Positions 37,703 to 49,211 of a stretch of DNA of 64,000 nucleotides are shown piece by piece; position 1 is the first letter of the stretch; every line of letters starts with the position of its first letter. Source of the DNA: Marasmius tenuissimus (lineage: Eukaryota; Basidiomycota; Agaricomycetes; Agaricales; Marasmiaceae); NCBI GenBank assembly GCA_029532415.1, contig JAQOTA010000033.1:1-64000 (forward strand). The letters are read 5' to 3'. A program made the position numbers and the translations under genes. The notes under the pieces were generated by a model, which saw nothing but the letters and a program-made list of their open reading frames with translations, was not told where the DNA came from and ran no database searches.

Positions 37703-38090
37703 CATGCCTCACTCGTAATCGGAGTAATCTCTCCGCGCTTGGATATATCGGCAAATGCCGAACGGGTGGGCAACAACTAGTGTTGGCGCCACAATCTTTC
37801 CTCATTTATCACCATCCCAACTTGATCCCAACTCCATTGTGTGCAGGCGTACGTCGTAGCCTCCCACATAGTAATGTCTCCCATAGCTAATCTCTCCAGC
37901 CAGGTCTAAACTCTGGAAGCCAGGCTATAAAAACTGCTAGTATGATGAGGGTTCAAATGGTATGACTTCGGGATCTGCGATCAGGGGGTCTTTTGAGATA
38001 TCACACTGATGCCAGTGTCTGACTATCGTATGCTCTCTGTTGTGAGGATGATTTGTCGAATTTAATCTCAAATGTGAGATGTAGACGAGA
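37703..38090. repeat. Duplicated non-coding block, copy 2
   Basis: Second copy of the block at 33424-33730. It keeps both hairpins with changed bases (CGGAG...CTCCG; TCGGCAAATGCCGA), plus GCGCCACAATCTT, AACTTGATCC and the later GATCAGGG segment. It directly abuts the transposon-end fragment at 38090-38234. Confidence 0.6.
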
Positions 38091-38234
38091 ACCCTAACCT
38101 CCTAAGACCCGTGTATCTTGAACTGGATTTTTTGAAGTCCAAACGCTCAAGTAACCACTTGAGTCTAAGGTAAGGTAAAGGTAAGGACCTCAAGTATTTT
38201 GGCCCAATACTGAGGAAACCTGGTCTCGATCTCC
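38090..38234. mobile_element. Truncated end of the same transposon family as 29858-31476
   Basis: Read on the minus strand from 38234, it begins GGAGATCGAGACCAGG and continues TTTCCTCAGTATTGGG. This matches the left end of the full element from its first base. CTTGAGG and TTACCTT stretches follow in the same order, then a palindromic CTCAAGTAACCACTTGAG. No GIY-YIG coding remains, and the other end is missing. Confidence 0.7.
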
Positions 38235-39015
38235 TATTAGGGCAGTTATACTGAGGCAATTACTATCCAATACCATTGGACTTTGGACCCTGTGGTTACG
38301 GTCCATGCTCACTTTCCCTTCCACAATTCCTTCGGCTTCCTACTCAGTGGGATCTCTCTCCGCCCTTCGCTACAAGTATTTGACCTCAATAAACCGTCAT
38401 GATGGTCAGAGCTTCGCCAATATACCATCTGTCGGCCATATACCCGACTGCAGACTCATGCCAGCGGCCAGGAGGAAGAACGGGTGATAAATCCTTCCCA
38501 TAGACTTTTCGCAGTCAACAATTACTAATCAGCCATCCTTACCGCGAACGGTTTGCCTTCCACCCACCATACCACAAACGTTCAGCCTGTCATATGTCCT
38601 GCTGTCGTGCTTGTTGAATCGCGGAAACTTGACTCCCTCACTATCCGCGCTTGAGGCATCCTGTGATCGTCAAACCAGTGGAAGATCTCGTGGTCAGCCC
38701 AACGTCTTCCCCTGGCTCTCGAGAGTGTATGGAGAAATCCCTCCAGCTCCTCTTCGTATTGCCTTCATACCGCTGGAGGCAATACATATTGCGAGCATCG
38801 TTTCTAGGTATAAATGCAACGCAAACGTCAGCTTCTACGCGCAATATTCCAAGGCATGCTTCTCTCAATACCGGAAAGGGCGATATTATTGTTTCATTCG
38901 GACGAAAAGGTATGATTTTATCCCACACTGATATCGGATTTCATATCAGGCATACGTCAAGGCTTAGGCGTACTGTTGTCCTTTTCCCTTCGACATCCGC
39001 CCACTTTTCCTACCG
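38235..39015. other. Permease upstream region
   Basis: Contains overlapping frames on both strands around 38611-38931 without any family signature. I cannot support a gene here. Confidence 0.35.
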
Positions 39016-39021
39016 CTACCC

Positions 39022-40964
39022 ATGGCACCATCTGAGAGATCTATCCAACGCCGCGATGTCGGCGAGGGAATCCCAGACAACGATCTACTGGCAAGTTTGG
39101 GTTACAAGAGCGAATTTAAGAGGGAATTCTCCGTACGTTCCTCGCCAAGATGTCCCTATTGAATCAATACTGAGCTAGGTTTCGCTTCCAGCTCCTTGAA
39201 ACTATCGCATTCGCATTTTCTATCATGGGAGTTATCGCCGGCGTCTCGTCTACGCTGTCCTTTGGCCTCGCTGGAGGTTAGCATACCACGACTCACTTCT
39301 CGAATTGACCGATGCTCATACCTGGCATTGCTAGGAGGACATACGGGCCTGGTCTTCGGATGGCTAATACCCTGTCTTTTTACCTCCACCGTAGCCTTAT
39401 CCATGGCAGAGCTAACTTCCTCGATGCCGTACGTTCAGGTCCTTATTCTACCGTTTTATCTCCTTCGACGAATAGACCATCTCCTCCAGCACGAGCGCTG
39501 GTCTCTATTATTTCTCCGCGAAACTGGCACCTGAGGGGTACGGACCCGTCGCAAGCTGGATTACTGGTGGGCTTCCCGTCTTGCGTTCTTGAATGTGTCT
39601 GAGGTCTCATTACATTAAGGATGGGCGAATATCACCGGCCAGGTCACGCTCGTGTGCGCGATAGACTTTACTTGCGCCCAAATGATCACAACTGCGATCG
39701 CGGCCGGTAGTGATGGAACTGTCGTCCTTTCGTCAGGAGCGACGTATGGGATTCTGTTGGCAGTTCTGTTCACGCATGGAATAGTTTGTTCAGGGGCTAC
39801 AAGAGTCACTGCTCGGTTGAATGTGATTTATGTGATTATTACTGGTATGTGTCTGGTGGCTCTACTAGCGTGATTTCGGTGATTTCAACGTCTTGAACTC
39901 CTTTCTAGTCGGGACCACAGTCGCTGCAACCATTGCACTGCTAGTTGCATCCGGAGATAGGAAAGTTTCTACAAGGGATGCATTTTTGAAGTATGAGAAT
40001 CACTCTGGTTGGGAGAACGGTACGTCCGTGGGACCCCTTATTTTCATAAATCTCTCGCCAACCCTTCCCTTCTTGTTCTTCAGATGGCTGGGCATTCTTA
40101 CTCTTCTTCACTTTCCCCATGTTCGCCCTGACAGGCTGTACGTCTCTCTTTTCCGCATCAACTACACCACTAAATCCACAACCCTCGTCCTTCAGACGAT
40201 TCGGCAGCTCACATATCTGAAGAGGTTGCCGGAGCAGCTCGTGTAGCGCCCATAGCCATTCTCGTCGGCGTAGGCGCTACAGCTAGTTTGGGATGGATCC
40301 TCATCATCGCAACCTCTTTTGTAATCCCGTCAGTCAGCGATATGCTGGCATCCGATTTGCCGCTACCCATGGGTCAAGTTTTTCTTGATGTTCTCGGGAA
40401 ACGGGGTATGTTGGCAATCTGGTCGATGATCATCGTTGTTCAGGTGAATAGGTGTCCACCAACGAGGCCTTGTTCGGGCTAACTAATGAGGCCTTTCATA
40501 TGATATAGTACGTGACGGGGGCTGCGCAGGGTATTGATGCTTCTCGTACGGTGTTCGCATTCTCGAGGTGGGCGTAAGTTGGTGTCCTAGGCTCTGCAAC
40601 CTCATGGTGAATTTCAGAGATCATGCTCTGCCGGGATCTCGGTGGTGGAGAAGGGTCAATCGAACCACATTAACCCCCGTCAACGCTGCTTGGTTGGTCA
40701 TGGTGCTCGTCTTTCCGGGCGGACAAGCTGTCACGGCTGAGAATATGAGTATGTTCGACCAATCCTCGATTTTGGTCGGATTGAGCTGACGAGTAACCAA
40801 AATCAGACTACGCTATTGTCATCATTGGAGCCGTATTCATCTTTGCATCCCTCTCGTGGGTAGTCTCTGCGAGGCATTGGTTCCGTGGTCCTGTTAAGAC
40901 TGTTGGCGACGATAGTGTGGGTTCTCTCGAGAGATCGGAGATATTGCAGGGTGTCGAGGAGTGA
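39022..40964 (+). CDS. Amino-acid permease (APC superfamily, GABA/choline-type), internally shortened
   Basis: Plasma-membrane amino-acid/polyamine/choline transporter family. The exons are 39022-39132, 39192-39276, 39335-39428, 39490-39566, 39620-39844, 39909-40019, 40084-40137, 40196-40443, 40509-40567, 40618-40748 and 40807-40964. Landmarks in order are IAFAFSIMGVIAGVSSTLSF, LVFGWLIPCLFTSTVALSM, AELTSSMPTSAGLYYF, SWITGWANITGQVTL, FPMFALTGYDSAAHISEE, and VTGAAQGIDASRTVFAFSRD. After TPVNAAWLVMVLVFP it passes almost directly to ENMNYAIVIIGAVFIFAS. The family normally has roughly 80-90 further residues here (about two membrane spans). All other junctions keep the frame, so the reading frame is open but transport may be lost. 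Alternatively, a missed exon could lie in the introns, although they are too short for this. Confidence 0.82.
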
Positions 40965-41054
40965 AACTAAACAAGACTTTTGCTCAGGAAGTGGTCCCTC
41001 ATTCCAGGTATAATCCATGCAATACTACGTTGGTATCTGATGTAACATTATCGA

Positions 41055-41460
41055 TTACAGGTTGACCCATAACCTTTACCTTGTGCCTTAGACCACGGTA
41101 CAACGTATTGACCTAGTTAGCATAATCACCTCCAACGACACATAAATTGGTAATGAACGTATCGAACTATGAGAGCATTCCAAACACTGCTATTCTGCCT
41201 TCATCTTGTTGTACTAGCATATACGACAAGCCTCAAGGACAATGATGTAGGCTGATCTTTGCCCGATTCCTGCAGTCGAGTATGTTCTGATGCCCGAATG
41301 AGAGCATGAAAGCCATAATCATAGCCAACTTTACAAGAACTACGGGTACAAGTACAAACTGCATTGTTTCCGTCATCACAAAAAGACTCCTCGACGCTTG
41401 TAACCATCTCCGGCCAGAGCTTCCCTGAATCGTCTCCTTCAAAGCGAACGACATCCAATG
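41055..41460. repeat. Duplicated block flanking MYND copy C, distal copy
   Basis: About 400 bp closely similar to 43712-44078 and in the same orientation. Shared anchors are AGGTTGACCC, TCACCTCCAA, TATCGAACTATGA or TGTCGAACTATGA, CAGTCGAGTAT, GAGAGCATGAA, ATAATCATAGCCA and GTAACCATCTCC. On the minus strand both copies carry a short hydrophobic frame (LVLVKLAMIMAFMLSFG in this copy), possibly the 3' end of a lost membrane-protein gene. Confidence 0.65.
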
Positions 41461-41479
41461 AGCTACAGTTAGAGGGTCT

Positions 41480-43419
41480 CGATTCGAATTAAACTAAATC
41501 GAGCAGGAAAAACGGCCCATATCACAACCTCTTTTGCGCTAGCTCTTTCCCATTTCTCCTGAAGATCACGAGCAAGCCCAAAGTCAGTTCTCTCTATTTC
41601 TTGTGGGACTCCGTTGCAGAGTTTCGCATCTTTTGGGGAGGATTACCCGGACGTTGAAAATCTAGCCACACTAAGGGTTTCCGAGTGTGATTCCGACGCG
41701 ATGGGGGATTTGATCGGTTATATGCTTCAATCATAGCTGCGAGGCTTTGAGCCTGAGTGCGAACATAGATGCTGAGGAGTACGCTCACAAGCCTCCTGTC
41801 ATTATAGTCAAATTTGAATGGCCTGGCTACAATTGAACAAGAGATCAACGTCTTGGTCGTGATAAAAGATATTGAAAACTTACAGCGTAGCTCTTGGGAA
41901 CGTTGAGGGCACTCCTTCTTGTGACGAACCTGCCAGTCTGCCTTCCTACATGCATGCGAGCAGTATAGCATAGTTGAACACCCCATACAGCGAAGATAAC
42001 GTGTCCCCAAGTTTTTCTGTGACTGAGGTGCGAGGGGGGTGGGACGCTCGAGGGAGGTGGGGCACTGGAAGATTGTCAGAGACAATAGTAAAGTTTCAAG
42101 CATCGAAGAAACCGCATACCTTGTCATATTCGCAGAGACCCATTTGCTTGAAGTTGCAACGGATCAAATAAAACGCATCTGACTTATCAAAAAGTCTACG
42201 CCAAACAATCCCCAACGCCTTGGATTGCTTGATCCCGGGGGAGAAGTTATCCAACGCTGTACTACAAAATCCGTGAATGTCACGAATTACCGCTCGCAGT
42301 ACGCAAAGATGAGGAATGAAGATAGTGATATGATCAAGGAGATTCGCCGCTAATTCGAGAAAGCCGTCGGCCCCTGGTGAGATATCGGCCCTTCCACGAA
42401 CATAGTAAACATCTGCGGCGTAGTACAAAGATGATATGATCCCCGATTCGATGAGCTGCTCAATTTGAGACGGCGTGCTGATTTCGAGAATGTTCATGAA
42501 TGCGTAGAGGAGAATAGTCACACTCCTACTATATGCGTCCCGTTTCTCTGCTGTCGAAAGGTTGGCTATGGAGCCAGGTCCATTTGCGGAGAATAATGGC
42601 TAGGGCACAACCCATCAACTGCAACATCTTGTTGTAGTTACCTTCGCCGATGCAGATGGGGTTGTTTCCTTCAAAGCATTGATCGCCCGCACTCAAGGCG
42701 AAAACCAAGGTTCTGAGGCCCTTGATCCCGAGACCCTTCTCGTGGATAAGACACCCAATCGGAAGATAAAGCATCACAAGGATTCGTTTTCCGAGTTTCG
42801 CGTCAATTGGATATGGCCGGGGGAGGTCGGATAGTCTGCGATCGTGTGAAGGCGCCGCAAAGACAGATTACTCGGGCAAACGAGGTTTGATTTTAGCCTA
42901 AGTGAGGCTGATGAGTAAGGATGTCCATGGTGTGATGCAAGGATGCTCCATGTCCACGAGGAAAATCCAAACTTGGGATATAAGAGGTTGTAGGTACGGT
43001 GCAGCTCCTTGCTTGGCAGTCATTGAGGAAGGTACCTTGTCTTCAGTGTCGAAAATGTGAGGTATAGCGTAGACAATATGATCCAGAGGGGCATGATCTG
43101 TTTCAACTTGTGGAATATGAACAGATGCAAGAACCGCCCGAAGGAAAAACGTGACCCATCTCGCAATGTAAGGCTCCCAACGAGGCCACATTTTGAAAGA
43201 AGTACTGTGCACATCTTTCTCCGTGTGATAGGAGAGAGAAATGATGGACTGCGAAGCCTCTTGGATACGATTGTCTAGACTGAAGACATCGACAGCTGCG
43301 GCTAAAGGAGGTCCGTTTTTACGGAGCTGGTCAATGGCTCTGGACGGGTGAGGGAAGCGCGAAACAGAGTTTGACTGATAGTCCAAGAAGGCTTTGAGGC
43401 GGTTTGGAGATAAAGGCAT
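41480..43419 (-). pseudogene. MYND zinc-finger paralogue C, frameshifted
   Basis: The first frame (43419-42898) matches copies D and E (KMWPRWEPYIARWVTFFLRA; QVWIFLVDMEHPCITPW) but stops after LLISLT. Similarity then continues in other frames: RRLSDLPRPYPIDAKLG near 42800, the 42777-42529 frame, and 42521-42096 with LIESGIISSLYYAADVYY. That is at least two frameshifts. The MYND exon is intact (TRYLRCMGCSTMLYCSHACR, WQVRHKKEC). The C-terminal exon shifts again after LDFQRPGNPPQ, and the expected continuation (DLQEKWERAS, VVIWAVFPARF) lies in another frame ending about 41480. It is therefore a young pseudogene. A CACGTGCTG box is still present upstream. Confidence 0.85.
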
Positions 43420-43583
43420 CTAGATTTGTATGTAAGTATAAGTCATCCGCATAGACCTGGACACTCGCGTTTTTACTTACCTCTCTGCTAACTGTAGTTC
43501 AGATCGATGGTGGTGGTTTGATAACAACACGATAGCTTCTCACCAATCAGAGTCCAGACTGAGATAGGAAGCTTTCGGATTCC

Positions 43584-43592
43584 CAGCACGTG
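43584..43592 (-). promoter_or_regulatory. Shared MYND-family promoter box (copy C)
   Basis: In the gene direction this reads TCACGTGCTGGGAATCC, 164 bp upstream of the ATG of copy C. It is the same extended motif as before copies B, D and E. Confidence 0.65.
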
Positions 43593-43711
43593 ACCAAATA
43601 TTCATGAGAGATTGATCATGTTGTGTTCAGGTGATGTATGACTCAAGCGCTCACTCGCGACACCCAGCCTCGAATCAAAAAGCACTGAATAGCATAACCA
43701 CATTTGGAGTT

Positions 43712-44078
43712 GATCATAGGTTGACCCTTGACCATCACCCTGAGCCTGAGACCACGCTGTGTTGACCCAGTAAGCAGTCACCTCCAATGGATTATGGTAC
43801 ATAAAACGGACGTGAATGTGTCGAACTATGAAACCATCCCATACAACGCTATTTCGCCCTCATCTCATGATTCCGGTACATACGACAAAGACAACAAAGC
43901 AGGCTGATCATGAGTCGTACTGGTTGCTCGACTTTTCCAGTCGAGTATAGTCTGACGCCCGAACGAGAGCATGAACACCATAATCATAGCCAGCTTTACA
44001 AGAACTAGAGGTACAGGTACAATTACAAAAAAAAACTCCTCGACTCTCGTAACCATCTCCAGACAGAGCTTCTTGAAT
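43712..44078. repeat. Duplicated block flanking MYND copy C, proximal copy
   Basis: Partner of 41055-41460. Similarity ends abruptly after CGTCTCC at about 44078, some 25 bp before the inverted-repeat element begins. Confidence 0.65.
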
Positions 44079-44102
44079 CGTCTCCAATGCGAGTGGCGAG
44101 AG

Positions 44103-45180
44103 CTTCGACACGAGCGACAAGAAAAATCGAAATCGAAAACCGAAATTAGAAAGCGAGATCGAAAGTGAGGTCAAAAATCGAAAACGAGGAGTTTTTTCTC
44201 TCACTTTCGATTTCTGTCGGCGCTTTCGATTTCATTGATGCAGTTCTCCGTCCGCTTCGCTTGGTCTGCCGTATTCAAATAGCATTCTAAACCATATTTG
44301 GCGAACAATAAACCACCCCCTTGTATAAAGGTGTAGTTGGGACCGTTGGACAGTCCTTTTCTTCCCTACCTCCCCGTGTGTGTGGGCAGACCCCGTCAAC
44401 TTATCTACTCCACTACTGTTTTATTCATTCATTCCACTACTAGTATAGCTTAAAGCCTAGCTTGTATTGTAGTTAGAACAATGCCTTTTCCCATTTTACC
44501 CCCCACCAAACTCAAGTTAATATCAACACTGTACTAAGAACCTAATCCCAACTCGGAAGTAGGACTCTACAGCACATTGTGTGCGGCGTATGTCGCCAAT
44601 TTACCGATGACTTTACTGGTGACATGATTAGAGGGGTGTCGGTTTATAATGCCATTGAGAGGACCTTTTAGGCCATTCAAGCGTGAAAAACCTACCGAGA
44701 AAGGGCTATTCAAGGCCCTTATAAGGTGTCAAACTTGCTTATCTGTAGAGAAACATTACATTGAAAAGCCTTGTATGGCTTTTCCGGAAATTTGTGACAG
44801 TACATTTTGGAATGCTCAGCGCTCAGTTAAAGCTGAGGGAGAGATATACTGTGCCAAGCACTTGTAAGTCCACAATGGTAGGCGTATAAAGACAAAAATG
44901 GGGTATACAAGCTCGAGGGAAGAGGGTTGTTGAACTTGAATGGACTAGATTGAGAGTTCAATAATATTACCCGACTATAGACACGACGCAAGACGGAGTT
45001 GCACCTCCGTCATGATACATTATGACACATGATGGCGCAGACAAAGGTCGGGAAGGAAATCGAAAGCGGAGAGAGGAAATCGAAAGTATCGAAATTGATC
45101 CATCACTTTCGATTTTAGGCCCTGACTTTCGATTTTCGATTTCGATTTCGGTTTTCTTGGGGTCTGTCGCTGGTGTCGAA
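44103..45180. mobile_element. 1.1 kb inverted-repeat element rich in TTTCGATTT
   Basis: The left end is TTCGACACGAGCGACA, followed by AGAAAAATCGAAATCG. The right end, read inwards, is TTCGACACCAGCGACA, followed after six bases by AAGAAAACCGAAATCG. Many TCGAAA/TTTCGA words fill both subterminal zones (about 44120-44230 and 45055-45160). The interior holds a 72-residue frame at 44649-44867 with several cysteines but no recognisable domain. I could not identify a target-site duplication. Confidence 0.6.
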
Positions 45181-45184
45181 CAAC

Positions 45185-46685
45185 TGCCCAAGAGTGAGCT
45201 AGAACAAAGTGTGAGGATCCGGGCCACTCCTCTATGGTACTAGCCCCCTATCGGGTAGCTTCCCTTTATGTTCATCTCATACTTGTTCCATCTTGACTGC
45301 TATGTGTTTCCGCCTATTTCCATTATTGGTTATCCTATTAGTATATATAGTCTCATGTATCTATTTGATCCTTAGTTGGATCAACACAAGTTATATTCTA
45401 TATTCCGCACTCCTCACTTCCCTCGTCCTCAGTCCATTCTCACGCATTGCGGAAGGCTCAGGTCGGATCGCCATCCACGGTCCGGCCTGATCCTGACACA
45501 AAGCTATCACTGAATTTTTCTTGACTTCACCAAGAATCCTCCCAAATCTGACCTTCTGGTACTGTATCTACCTGGCCACTCCTGTAGGGGTGTTGTTTAA
45601 GCGAGTGTTGATTATTCTCTGCCTAGGGTGTTGCTTGGGCCAACCATGGGCTCGGTTTGACTCCCACGATGTAATTGGCAGCCTTTCAGCTCGCATCCAC
45701 TGCTTGAGAAACTGGGGACGGCTGGGTCAGTCGAAGATTTTTTCCACTCCCGGAGATGTCCGGAAAGGTACCTTAAAAAGGTAACTCCTTTCATATATAG
45801 AAATTACGTAGGTAGGTAGTCCCCCCCTTGACCCACCTTAGGAAAAAATTCGAGTACATGTCATAAATTTTATGAGTCCCTCCCCCTTGGTTACAGCTAG
45901 CACGGCCGTATAGACGGGGACACTCATGTATGCGACTAACCTTGCAGGTAAAGCTGTCTTCTTCCGTAATAACTCCAAGTCTTAGTCAAGAACACCTGGA
46001 AGTGATATAGTACCTACTTATGATATCTTTATAAAATCTCAAGGATCATTGACAAGCGGTTGAGATTAGGTGTGGTGATTACGATCTGACAGGGTCTGGA
46101 ATGGTTCAGGGACGTAAGTTATCTGGGAAATGTCCAGAGGGATCTCGCCATTGTGGCCTTAAGCCGTTGATACGGCACTTATCCGTACCGTACACAATAC
46201 CGTATGGGGTCCTCGAAGGAGGGCTTCGGGTACGGATACGGCACCTATACGACCGTCGCCGCAGTATACGATTTCATGCGTACACCCAAATGGAACTCAG
46301 TTGGCAAGGGATCGCAACAGCCGGCCGATCCAACCCATGACATCATCTTTCGCCGGTCCGCTATTGTTGAGAACTCACCCTCGTCAAGTGTTCAGAACAG
46401 TCCAGAAGAACCCTCAAAAATCATATCTGAGGGCTCCTGGTATAATATCAAGTTTAACTACCATAAACACTCCGGAATTACGTGTACAGATGAAAGAGGC
46501 GATCGTTTGTTGCCTTGATGCGCATGCTACGTGCCCGCATTAAGAGTGTTGGGCGCCGCAAACCGCCCAGTATTACTCAGATGAGCGGGTTCCGAGTTGT
46601 CGTTGAGCATCTACGATTATTATCAGCCTCACAGCCTCACACGCACCAGTTTTAAGGTCGTTTGATTTCCTCTTGCCTCCCTACC
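45185..46685. other. Gene-free stretch
   Basis: AT-rich to mixed sequence with short hydrophobic frames near 45290-45490. Near 46160-46260 the words GATACGGCAC and CGTACCGTA recur. No gene is supported. Confidence 0.4.
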
Positions 46686-46691
46686 ATCATT

Positions 46692-48311
46692 ATGACCGCA
46701 GAACTCAAGAACCTCGGCTTCGCTGGCACGATCATCACGCCCACATCCCCAGAATATGACACTGCAAACAAACGATTCTTTGAAAACGCAATTCTTGAAC
46801 CGTCTTACATCCTCCAACCTCGAGACACGCAAGATATCTCAACGGCCATCCGATGGGCTCGATCACAGAATCCTCCTCTTGAAGTCGCCGTAAAAGGAGG
46901 AGGAGCCAATCATAATTCCTCTGCCTCTACTGATGGCGGTTTGGTGATAGATTTGTCGCTAATGCAGAAAGTTGTCGTGTCGGAGGATAAACAATCTGTT
47001 TCAGTCGAGGGAGGTGCTGTGTGGGGCGATGTCTATGCCGAGACGGACAAGGCCGGTGTTGTACCCGTTGGGGGAAACGTACATTTCGTTGGCGTTGGAG
47101 GGTTTACACTCGCGGGTGGATACTCTCATTTGACGGGGACGTATGGACTAGCCATCGACAACATGATCAAGGCTACCGTCATCCTGGCAAATGGGAACGT
47201 GGTGGAGACAAGTGTGGATAGTGAGCCCGATCTCTTTTGGGCTATTCGAGGTGGGACAATACACCAACTTCCTCATGTGAAGCAGGGCTAATCTAGAAAG
47301 CTTAGGCGGAGTCAATCAGTTTGGCATTGTCGGGAAATTTGTTTTCAAGGCTTACCCATTACCTGGACCAATTACCGTAGGTGCTATTGCTTATCCTGGG
47401 ACCGAGCTTCAAAATGTCCTAGCTGCAACGCACGTAAGTCGAATCTTCAGGTTTACTTCGATAAAAAATAACGCGCTTCGAATACCAACACAGAATCACC
47501 TCGAAAACCTCCATCCGAGCCACAGAGTGATCATAATTTTTGCTCGCGCCCCGCCCGACTTTCATGTAAGTCCTTCTTTTGTATTCTCTCCGTGAATTTG
47601 TAGATGTTGAGACAGAGAACCTGGCAGCCTAGCATCTTAATTGTCCCTTACATTGAAAACGCTAAAGTATCACCCGATACTGTTCTTTCTCCTTTCCGAA
47701 AGCTTGCGAAACCCATTTTTGAGGGCCTCGAGACTGTGGAGAACTTTACTGGCGTATCCCACGCTGTCGATCAATCTTTCGCGGGACTACCACCTCGTTT
47801 GCATTTGGCCGGAGCTCTCATCACAGACCTATGGGACGACGTCGTGTCGGATGTCTTCGGAGAGTGGGTCAAGTTCACGGACCAAGAGGAGTTTAGAACG
47901 GCGACTGTGATGTGGGAGCTTATCCATAGGGACAAGGTAACGGATAAAAAGACGGAGGATATGGCGTTTTCAGAGAGGAGTCCACATTATTATATGGCCG
48001 CTTTGTCCAGGTATGAGGCAATTCATAGAATTGGGACATAAATCGAAGTCTGGGATGCTAAATGCCGACACAGAAATACCGACCCCAATCAAGACACTGC
48101 CGCCAAAGGATGGGTTTCACAGATTGCGTCATCTGTTCGCCGAGCTCAAGTTGAGAAGACCGGGAAGGCCCTTGCGACTCCAGCCAGCTTTGGTTTGAGT
48201 CCAGAGACTATCAGCGTTGAGGAGGTGTTTGGGGATAACTTACCACGATTGAGGGAGCTGAAGGAAAAGTATGATCCGGAGAGGGTTTGGAGTCGGGGAT
48301 GGGTCATTTGA
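46692..48311 (+). CDS. FAD-linked oxidase (BBE/6-hydroxynicotine-oxidase-like)
   Basis: Flavoprotein oxidoreductase of the PCMH/berberine-bridge-enzyme superfamily. The exons are 46692-47250, 47306-47433, 47494-47575, about 47604 (or 47630)-48010, and 48074-48311. The FAD-binding domain carries VAVKGGGANHNSSASTDGG and VEGGAVWGDVY, then GVGGFTLAGGYSHLTGTYG and DLFWAIRGGGVNQFGIV. The histidine in GGGANHN is near the position that holds covalent FAD in relatives. Nothing resembling the second, cysteine linkage of bicovalent enzymes is evident. The substrate-domain end has SRNTDPNQDTAAKGW and the FAD-domain C terminus YDPERVWSRGW. No signal peptide is visible, so it is probably intracellular. The acceptor of exon 4 is ambiguous between 47603 and 47629, but both keep a family-like sequence before ILIVPY. 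Confidence 0.85.
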
Positions 48312-49205
48312 ATGCAATCGTACACTTACATATGTTTCATGTTATACCGAAGGCTTGTTGGACTGTATACTGTGATGGGGGATAAGATATGAAATTAATC
48401 TAGACGGGTTTGTAATCGGCTCTTTTGTAGTGAATACACAGCACGTACTTCGCATGAGTTGCGTTCACACAAATGATTGTGAACAATGTCGAAGACACTT
48501 GAGGGCTTGCCCGGCAAGGAGAGATATGAGAACGTAAAAGCTGCTCACCGGCACCGCTTGATTATGTATGATCGGGCTGTTCACAGGTCTTCCAATGATG
48601 GGAGTGTTGGCGACCATGTTGTACTCAGCAACGTCAAGGACGTTACCTTGGAAGTTCTCAATCATCATGAGGTTGAAAGGAAGGCGGGATGCGTTGACCA
48701 TATCTGAGATTACGATCGGGGGTCTCTGTTTCCGAGAGATGAGGTTCTGAGCATTGTGGACTCGGTTTTTATATGGACAATAGTTGAGGTTGAAGCCCGC
48801 CATATTTTAACCTAACGACCTTCCTCCGTTGAATGTAGGTCATCCCAAGTCTGTGAGGCCATCACCCCAGACTGGCTTAAATGACGTAGAATCACTAAAA
48901 GTCCACCACGGCATCGGAAGGCCATATGGCGACAACCGTATTGCTTGACTGGCAATCCTCCAAGGGATATCGGCAGGTAGTACCCACGATTACCATGCTC
49001 TCTTCAGGCCTTGATCGAAGCAAGTACAGCGCAGTTTAGTACCATATGAGTCCACAATTGAACGCACTTACCTACACTTCTCAATTCACCGTACTGACTC
49101 GCAGAGCATGACTGGGGTTCTATTCGAGAGTGGTATTCAGATGATCGAAGGGGTAGTACAGATTGGTCAATACTAAACGGGATAATCCACCGAGTGGTTG
49201 ACCGC
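48312..49205. other. Intergenic between FAD oxidase and MYND copy D
   Basis: A 112-residue minus-strand frame at 48465-48803 (containing NTPIIGRPVNSPIIHN) is open but I do not recognise it. Otherwise I see nothing. Confidence 0.35.
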
Positions 49206-49211
49206 CGTCCT

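Noticed and set aside
44649..44867. Zinc-finger or GIY-YIG protein inside the TTTCGATTT element
   Set aside because: It has a few cysteines but no recognisable spacing, and no VY/KIG/EWF motifs as in the other element.
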